A DNA stretch of 64,000 nucleotides from Paraburkholderia translucens (lineage in GTDB: Bacteria; Pseudomonadota; Gammaproteobacteria; Burkholderiales; Burkholderiaceae): NCBI RefSeq assembly GCF_020881035.1, contig NZ_JAJITC010000007.1, positions 310,001 through 374,000 of the forward strand, written 5' to 3'. Each line of letters starts with the position of its first letter. Within the stretch, counting starts at the first letter, position 1. Made by a program: the position numbers and the translations under genes. Shown here in pieces: positions 35,310-43,600 of this stretch. The notes beneath the pieces are model-generated. The model had not been told where the DNA came from, made no database searches, and saw nothing but the letters and a program-made list of their open reading frames with translations.

Positions 35310-36908
35310 ATGGAACCGTTAGAACATGCCCTGCTTGAATATCACGAACGCAGCAAGCATCGTGTCGACCGCTACGCTCCAGGCCCTCGGGAACTCGACT
35401 GGGCAACGCAGCCTGACCCGTTCCGCGTATTTTCCGGGGCACCGCGCGTGGATCTGCCGTTAGCCGCGGACACGTTGACTACTCGCTACAACACGTTGCG
35501 CTGCGGTACCCTGCCGCCCCCGCATGCATTCGATCTACCTAGCCTGGCAATCCTGTTCGAACTCTCGCTCGGCCTGTCGGCGTGGAAATCCTGGGGCACC
35601 CAGCGATGGGCATTGCGCTGCAATCCATCAAGCGGAAATCTGCATCCGACCGAGGGCTATCTTCTGTGTCCTTCGTTGCCCGGCTTGTCCGGAGGCGTCT
35701 ACCACTACCTGAGCCGGGATCATGCGCTTGAACATCGCGCGGCGGTGGATGATCCACGATGGGCTCAGGCGTTTGCCGGGAGCGGTGTCCTGGTCGGCGT
35801 AAGCTCGATTCATTGGCGCGAGATATGGAAATACGGTCTTCGTGCCTGGCGCTACTGCCAGCACGATTGCGGCCATGTCATCGCCGCGGTGAGTTACGCG
35901 GCGGCAGCGCTCGGCTGGCAAACGCGGCTAGTGGAGGCGGCTGCCGATGACGCTACGGCCGGTTTGCTCGGCCTGGACCGCGGCGAAGATTTCGTCGATG
36001 CCGAAGCGGAAGCGCCGGATGCTTTGCTCTGGATCGGCAATCCTGAACGACGGCCGGATCTTGAACTCATGCTGACCGCTTTGGATAAGGCTGCGTGGTA
36101 CGGACACGCGAACCAGCTGAGCTCGGGACACGTGAAGTGGCCCGAGATCGATTCGATCCAACGCGCCACACGTAAGTACCGTACTCGTGAAACGTACTTG
36201 CCGAATCCGCAACACCATTCGTCGCCCACGACGCCCGCCCTTGATCTCAGCTTTGCCCACATCGCACGGCAGCGCCGCAGCGCTGTGAATTTCGACGGGA
36301 AAACGTCAATCACCGAGGCGGCGTTTTTTAGCATGCTGGCGTGTTTGTTACCAGGTCGCGAGACACCACCGTGGAACGCACAGACATCCGCCGTGGCCGT
36401 GCACGCAGCGCTACTGGTACACCGCATCGATGGCCTGACGCCGGGTCTGTATATGCTCGTGAGGAATCCGCAAGCGCTGCTGGATCTCAGACAGTCTCTG
36501 CGGCCAGAATGGCTGTGGGAGAAGACCGGGCCGGAGTATCTGCCGCTCTATCTTCTGCTGCCCTACGATTTACGCGCCATTGCAAAGACGATCTGCTGCC
36601 ACCAGGATATCGCCGCCGACTCCTGCTTTGCGCTGGGAATGATCACAAGACTCGAGATCGCCCTCGCACAACCATGGCGTTATCGCCAGCTGTTCTGGGA
36701 ATGCGGCGTTCTCGGTCAAGTCCTCTATCTCGAGGCCGAAGCCGCTGGCGTGCGTGCAACAGGGATAGGCTGTTTTTTCGATGATGAAATGCACACGCTG
36801 CTCGGAGTAAAGAATCACGCCTGGCAAAGCCTGTATCACTTTACCGTTGGTGGTGCGGTAGACGATGAACGCCTCTGCACATTGCCGCCGTATGAGGTTC
36901 AATCTTAA
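35310..36908 (+). CDS. SagB-type nitroreductase-fold flavoenzyme
   Basis: A 532-residue protein of the SagB/ThcOx dehydrogenase family with two nitroreductase-like halves. One lies around residues 70-260 ('RCNPSSGNLHPTEGYLL', an FMN-binding pattern). The other lies around 310-520 ('RRSAVNFDGKTSITEAAFFSML', 'GVRATGIGCFFDDEMHTLLG'). Relatives oxidise azolines in modified peptides, but many stand-alone versions of unknown substrate exist. No precursor peptide, cyclodehydratase or transporter gene is nearby. The ATG at 35310 follows GGAAGGG. It is downstream of the regulator and a SYLF remnant. Confidence 0.85.
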   Translation: MEPLEHALLEYHERSKHRVDRYAPGPRELDWATQPDPFRVFSGAPRVDLPLAADTLTTRYNTLRCGTLPPPHAFDLPSLAILFELSLGLSAWKSWGTQRWALRCNPSSGNLHPTEGYLLCPSLPGLSGGVYHYLSRDHALEHRAAVDDPRWAQAFAGSGVLVGVSSIHWREIWKYGLRAWRYCQHDCGHVIAAVSYAAAALGWQTRLVEAAADDATAGLLGLDRGEDFVDAEAEAPDALLWIGNPERRPDLELMLTALDKAAWYGHANQLSSGHVKWPEIDSIQRATRKYRTRETYLPNPQHHSSPTTPALDLSFAHIARQRRSAVNFDGKTSITEAAFFSMLACLLPGRETPPWNAQTSAVAVHAALLVHRIDGLTPGLYMLVRNPQALLDLRQSLRPEWLWEKTGPEYLPLYLLLPYDLRAIAKTICCHQDIAADSCFALGMITRLEIALAQPWRYRQLFWECGVLGQVLYLEAEAAGVRATGIGCFFDDEMHTLLGVKNHAWQSLYHFTVGGAVDDERLCTLPPYEVQS

Positions 36909-37058
36909 GGTCGTTATGCCGCGCGTCGCCAATCGCGCGACTGCCTTCGCGAGAACCAACCAGCAACAGAATGCTTCATGACATAAGCCGATCTTCGCCC
37001 TCAACGAACCTCATTTGATGCCGATGCATCCGGCACGACGTTCGTTGCCGTCGTCTCT

Positions 37059-37074
37059 GGTACGGAACCGTACC
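37059..37074 (+). promoter_or_regulatory. GTAC palindrome upstream of secreted PRC-barrel gene
   Basis: GGTACGGAACCGTACC, a perfect 16-base palindrome of two 7-bp halves around AA. The hexamer CACCGT (37096-37101) starts 29.5 bp from the centre and keeps only the A2 and T6 positions of a -10 box. The gene starts 140 bp from the centre. Confidence 0.65.
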
Positions 37075-37206
37075 GACATCAATTCCGCTTGCGAGCACCG
37101 TATTCATGCTCCGCGCAACTGGGCCAGCTTCGCCTCTGGATGTCAAGTTGACGTCGAGCGCGTACCAGCCATACAGATGACGAGCAGGCGAACAGAGAGG
37201 TCCACC

Positions 37207-37599
37207 ATGAAAAGCTATATCGCGACGCTGCCGGCGACGCTGCTTATCCTTGCCCTGACGAGCGGCACGCTCCAGGCTCAGGGATCGCCACAACCGATCA
37301 ACGCGAAACGCGTTGACGTGGTGCAGCTGGCGACCGGATACCGGGCATCGAAGATCGATGGAGCCCCGGTGTTCAACCACAGCCACGACAAGATCGGGAC
37401 GATCGACGATCTGATCATCGGCCCCAACAATCCGGTACCCTATGCGATCCTGTCGGTAGGCGGCTTTCTCGGCATGGGAACTCATCTGGTCGCGGTGCCA
37501 TGGAACAGCCTGCAGATCGTCGACCGGCAAATGCGCTTGCCGGACGCGACCAAGGAATCGCTCAAGGCATTACCCGAATTCAGATATGCGCCCGATTAG
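37207..37599 (+). CDS. Secreted PRC-barrel domain protein
   Basis: A 130-residue protein with a Sec-type signal peptide ('ATLPATLLILALTSGTLQAQ', cleavage near residue 24) followed by one PRC-barrel ('GAPVFNHSHDKIGTIDDLIIG', 'VPYAILSVGGFLGMGTHLVAVPW'). Periplasmic PRC-barrel proteins are frequent in Rhizobiales and Burkholderiales and have no settled function. GAGAGGT before the ATG at 37207 gives the start; the open frame to 37015 is not part of the protein. A GTAC palindrome lies upstream. It converges on the glucan synthase gene. Confidence 0.85.
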   Translation: MKSYIATLPATLLILALTSGTLQAQGSPQPINAKRVDVVQLATGYRASKIDGAPVFNHSHDKIGTIDDLIIGPNNPVPYAILSVGGFLGMGTHLVAVPWNSLQIVDRQMRLPDATKESLKALPEFRYAPD

Positions 37600-37647
37600 G
37601 CTGCCCCTCCGTGCAAGCCAACTGGTAACAGCATCGGGTCTGGGCGC

Positions 37648-40600
37648 TTACGGCTTGCCGAGCGTCACCGTCACACTATGTAGCTTGCCGTCGTCGAGCA
37701 GTTTCACGGCTGACTTGCCGTCGGCGAGGCGCAGGCCGTCCACGACGACGCAGCTCACGCCATGGCTCACGCCCTGAGGATTGTTCACCACGATGTCGTA
37801 CCGTGCACTGCCATAGCGGAACGCAACCGTGAAGCCAGGCCACGCTCGCGGTACACAGGGATCAACCGATAATGCGTCACCCTGCTTGCGGATGCCAAGC
37901 ACACCTTCCATGCCAGCTCGATACATCCATCCCGCCGAGCCCGTGTACCATGTCCAGCCGCCTCGGCCCACATGAGGCGCAACAGAGTAAACGTCGGCTG
38001 CAACGACGTAAGGTTCCACCTTGTATCGGTTCACGCCGCTTCGGGTCCGACTGCGATTGACCGGATTCAGCATGGCGAAGAGTTCCGCCGCGCGATCGCC
38101 GTCGCCCATGCCGGCGAAGGCTAGCACCGACCACATCGCTGCGTGTGTGTACTGGCCGCCATTCTCCCGAACGCCGGGCGGATAGCCCTTGATATACCCG
38201 GGATCGGGCACCGTGTGATCGAATGGCGGCGTGAACAGCAATGCAAGCCCGTCTTCACGACGAATCAATCGCTCATCCACGGCGGCCATCGCGGCTTGAG
38301 CCCGTCCTGCGTTGGCGGCACCCGACAACACACTCCAAGATTGCGCGATAGCATCGATCGAGCATTCTTCATTACTGATCGAGCCTAGCGGCGTACCGTC
38401 GTCAAAGTAGCCGCGCCGGTACCATGCGCCATCCCATCCGGCGCTTTCGAGCGCGCCGCTCAACGCCTGTGCACGAGCGAGCCAGCGATCAGCCCGCGGA
38501 TTGTCGTTGCGCGCCCGCGCGAGCGGCACGAAAGCCGTCAGCGTGGCGTGCAGGAACCAGCCGAGCCAGACACTTTCACCTCGCCCCGCCTCACCCACCC
38601 GGTTCATGCCGTCGTTCCAGTCACCCGTCCCGATCAGCGGCAGACCATGCGCGCCGAACAGTTCGAGGCTCTGTTCCAGCGCCAGAACGCAATGTTCGAA
38701 CAACGTCACGCGGGTGTCCGATACGCCCGGTACAAAGTAAGCGTCGTGCTCGCCGTCGGCCAGCGGTCGCCCCTCGAGAAACGGCAAGGTCACGTCGAGA
38801 ATGGCCCGGTCGCCACTCACGTCGATATACTGCGCAGCTGCGTGAGCAAGCCACACGCGATCGTCCGAGATCCGGGTACGCACACCATCGCCGACCTGAG
38901 GCAGCCACCAGTGCTGCACGTCGCCTTCCGGGAACTGTCGCGCCGCCGCCCGCAGCAGATGCTCACGGGTCAGGGCCGGGCGCGCGACGGCAAGCGCCAT
39001 GCCGTCCTGCAACTGATCGCGAAAACCGTAAGCCCCGCTCGCCTGATAGAAGCCCGCGCGCGCCCAGATGCGGCAGGCGACCGTCTGATACAACAGCCAT
39101 CGGTTGAGCATCAGGTCCATCGCGCGGTCTGGCGTGCCGACCTGGACAGCCCCAAGCGTGTCATCCCAGAACGCTGTAACGGAGGCGAGCAACGCGTCGA
39201 GGTCGGCTTCGCGGTAGCGGAGGATCAGTTCCCGCGCGGTATCGGCCCCCGTGGCTTCGCCGAGCATAAACAGCACCGTCGCGACGCCGCCGGGTTCAAG
39301 GTCGATGGCGGTTTGCAACACCGCACACGGGTCGAGTCCCGCGCCGACCTTTCCCGACAGTGTCGGGGCGCCCGCCCCCGCGAGCCCCGCGGGATCGCTC
39401 AAGCTCCCGTTGCGGCCGATGAATTCACGCCTGTCCGCGCTCCAGGCTGTTTGCTGGCCGCCCAGATCTGCGAAGGCCACGCGGCCGCGATAAGCCTGGG
39501 ACCAGCCGTTACGCGCAAACATCGCGCCGGTGGCAGCATCGATCTCACTGATCGTGTGCGGCGCGACGATGCTGCGCGATGCGCCCAGTGACCATTCCAG
39601 GTACGCCGTCACAGAAAGGCGGCGCGTGCGGGCGGACAGGTTGCGCAACGTCAACCGGGAGATCTTGAGCGGGTCGTCGAGCGGCACGAATTGCAGCAGG
39701 TCGAGCGCAATATCGTTGGACGTGTGCGTGAAGCGGCTGTAACCCTGGCCGTGATGAGCAACGTAGGGCGCGGCGTCGGCACCGCTGTCGCGCACCGGGT
39801 TCGCCTGCGGTCCCCACAACGCGCCCGTATCGTCATCACGGACATAGAACGCCTCAGCGGGCGGGTCGCTGACAGGATCGTTCGACCATGGCGTCAGTTG
39901 ATGCTCCCGGCTATTCGACGTCCACGTGTAGCCGCTTCCTTCGGCCGAAACGAGAAAGCCACAGACTGGATTGGCGATCACATTGACCCACGGCATCGGT
40001 GTGCATTGGTCGGGTCCCAGCACGGTCACATATTCCCGGCCGTCGTCCGCAAAGCCACCGATACCGTTAAAACATTCAAGGTCGCCACCGATCGGCGCGC
40101 CCTTTGCGGGCGACGCCGCCTCCGCCGGCGCAGGCAGTCGCCTCGCGCGTGGCGAAACGTTCACGGGCGGCACCGCCAGCCGCCGCAACTGGTCCAGCAG
40201 GCGTCCATTGCGCGCAGCCAGCACGGCGCGCGCGACGATCGGAAAAAGTGCGCGCGCATCGGCGGACATCAGGTCGGTGCGCAGCACGAAGATCTCGCCG
40301 CGCGAAGTGCCATCGGCCTGCGGCCGTCGCCCCGAACGAACCAGGGTTTCGAGCGCGCTTTGCAGATCCTGCACGTACGACTCCGCGCGCTCGTTGACGA
40401 TGACGAGATCGACTGCGAGCCGCTTCATGCGCCAGTACTCGTGGGCGTGCACGAGTTGTCGCACGAGCCCCATGTGCTCGATGTCGTCGATGCGCACCAG
40501 CAGGATCGGCAGGTCGCCGGACACGCCGTGTGCCCAGAGTGGCGCAGCACCCACGCCCCCGGCCGCGGACAGTTCCGCCGCGCCGCGCACGAGAGCTGCC

Positions 40601-43600
40601 GAGGCGGGCCGCATGGACGGATCGCTGTACAGCATGCATCCGGCCATCCGCTGGTACAGTGCGGCCTCGTCGGAGCTCACGGCGTTATGGCGCAACTGCA
40701 CTTGCGCCTGCGTCCAGGCAAGCATCGTTGCACGTGCGAACGAGGCGCCATCGCGATGTTTGTCCACGAGGTCGAGCAAGCGCACCCGCGAATCCGCGAC
40801 GAGGGTCCAGAACGCGACGCTTGCGGCCGTCCCAGGCGCGATGCGCAAACGGCGGCGCATCGCGAAGGCCGCATCGAGCACCACGCCTGCGGAGTTGGCA
40901 AGCGGCCGGACTTCGGTCATGCACCGCGGTGAGCGCACGTGCCGTCCGCGCCCGATAAAGCGGGTGCGGTCAGTTTCATATTCGACCGCGCCCAGCGCTT
41001 CGCCTTCGACGACCGAGATATGGGCCGCCCACAGTTCGGGCTCGGTTTCGGCGCGGCGTCTTCGGGTCGCGAGAATAGCGCCTAGCTCGGGCCGGTACTC
41101 GGTCTCGACGAACAGTTTGCTGAATGCCGGATGCGCCTGATCGGCCGCCTGTGTCGCAAGCACGATCTCCGCGTACGAAGTGAACTCGATCGTACGAGCG
41201 CGGGACCCCGAGTTGGTAACCGACACCCGGCGCACTTCGGCGTCGTCTTCGGCGGAGACCACGACATCGAGCGACGTGGTGAGTGTGCCATCGCGCCGGA
41301 CGAACTCCGCGCGATCTTCAGTGAACGTCACCGAATAGCTATCCGGCACGACGCCGGCAGGCTGCCATGCAGCCGACCAGAACTCACCGCTTTCGATGTC
41401 GCGCAGATAGAGATAGCTACCCCAGTCGTCGCGCGTCGCATCCTCGCGCCAGCGGGTGATCGCCAGGTCGTTCCAGCGGCTGTACCCGGAGCCGGCTGCC
41501 GTCAGCATGACGGTGTAACGCCCGTTGCTCAGCAGATGCGTGGCAGGCGAGGGATCGCTTGCTGATACCAGGTGCCGGGCAACGGCGGGCTCGACACCGC
41601 GTATCGGCCCGCTGCCGCGATCTTCGCCCACGCGCAGATGCGCCACCGCCACCCTGCCCGGCATGCGTTCCTGCAACAGTAGCTCGGTCGCCCGGATGGC
41701 CGGCTCCGCATGGAAGAACGAGCGGATGCGCCCACCCAGCAACGCGTTGGCAAGCGAAACGATCGACATCCCTTGGTGATGCGCCATGAAGGCACGCACG
41801 ATCGCCACCTGCCGCCCCTCCGGCACGCGTGCGGGCGTGTAGTCGAGCGCCTCGTAAAAGCCGAAACGCCCGTATGCGCCGGCCGCGTCCAGACGTTCGA
41901 GATTACGCGTGGCCGCCGCGGGCGCCACCATTGCCGCGAGCGCGGTCGCATAAGGGGCGATCACTGCATTCTGACCGAGACCGCGCTTGAGACCGAGGTC
42001 TGGAATGCCGAAGCTCGAGTACTGATAGGTGAATTCGACATCCCGTGCGTTGTAGGCCGATTCGGAAATGCCCCACGGCAGGCCGAGCGTTGCGCCGTAG
42101 CTGATCTGCCGGCGCACGGCGAGGCCGTTGGTCCGTGCGATCAGGCTGCTGGCCGGCGCACACATCACCAGTGACGGCATCAGATACTCGAACATCGAAC
42201 CCGACCACGAAACGAGCGCCGCACCGCCCGCCACCGGCGTCGCCACACGCCCCAGGCGGAACCAGTGGCGCGCGGGAATATCGCCTTTTGCAATCGCGAC
42301 AAAACTCGCCAGCCGGGCTTCGGACGCGAGCAGATCATAGCTGCTCGCATCGAGTCGACCATCAGCGACGGCATAACCGATCGACAGCAGATTGCGCGTC
42401 GGGTCGAGCAGGAAGCCGAACTCCATCGCATTTGCCATCTGCAGCGCGATATCGGTCAGCGCGCTCAGGCGCTCGCCCAGCGCGCCCCATTCTTGCGGCG
42501 AGCAAGCGGCGTCCCGAGAGTGACTGTGGATCGCGCGTTCCAGCGCGTCGACCCAGAACAGTAGATCGGCACTCTGGCTGTCCTCTGCCGCCGGGATCTC
42601 GTCAACGAACGCGCGCGCAATGTCGGCCACAGTGGCGGCAAGCGCCTCGAGTGTCGGCCGCGCCGGCGCTGCGTCGGCTGCATGGCCAAACGGCGCGGTG
42701 GCTTGCTCGGGGTCGAGCGCCACCTGCAGCGCGGCAACCGCCCGATCGAAGTCCGCGTGCAGGGCGGCCGGGTTGCCATTGCCGGTGTTTCCAATGCGAG
42801 GGCTTGCGCGCACGGCTTCGAGCAATAACGCCAGGCTGTCGCCGATGCCGGTGAAGGCGACGCGCAGATCCGCGCCCGCGGGCTGGCGCGCCCATGCGCG
42901 GCACGCATTACCGAGCGCGATCAGATGACCCGCGAGATTGCCGCTATCGACAGACGAGACATACTTCGGGGCGAGCGGACGCAGATCCTGGGTGTCGTAC
43001 CAGTTGTAGAAATGCCCGCGGTAACGCGGCATGCGCTGCATCGTGGCGAGCGTCGCCGCGAGTCGCTCAGCGGTCTCGATCGTGCCGACCCAGCCGAACT
43101 CGCGGGCGCTAACCGTTGCGAGCAGATAGAGCCCCAGGTTGGTCGGTGACGTGCGACGGGCGATGACGGGTCGTGGATCTTCCTGGAAGTTGTCCGGCGG
43201 CAGCATCTGGTCCGCAGCGGTCACGAAGGTTTCGAAATAGCGCCACGTGCGGCGCGCGTAACGCCGCAGTCGTTGCGCATCGTCGGCGCTGATGGCGAGA
43301 TCGCCGGCGGGCTGTGGCGCGAGGCTCGACCACCAGGCGACGGCGGGCGCGCCAAACCACCCCAGCACGAACGGGACGGCGACCCAGCCGCCATAGTTGC
43401 CCGTCCGGCTTGCCACCAGCGCGATCGCCACACCCGCGCACGACGCGAGCACCATTCCACTCTGCATGCGCAAATACGTGCTGCCGGGCGTGAGCCGCCC
43501 GCGTGCCGCCGCTTCGGCTGCCGTGGTCCACTCGAGCAGATGCCGGCGACTCACCAGCAACCGGAACAGGGTTCGCGCGATCGCGTCAGCCATCGACCAG

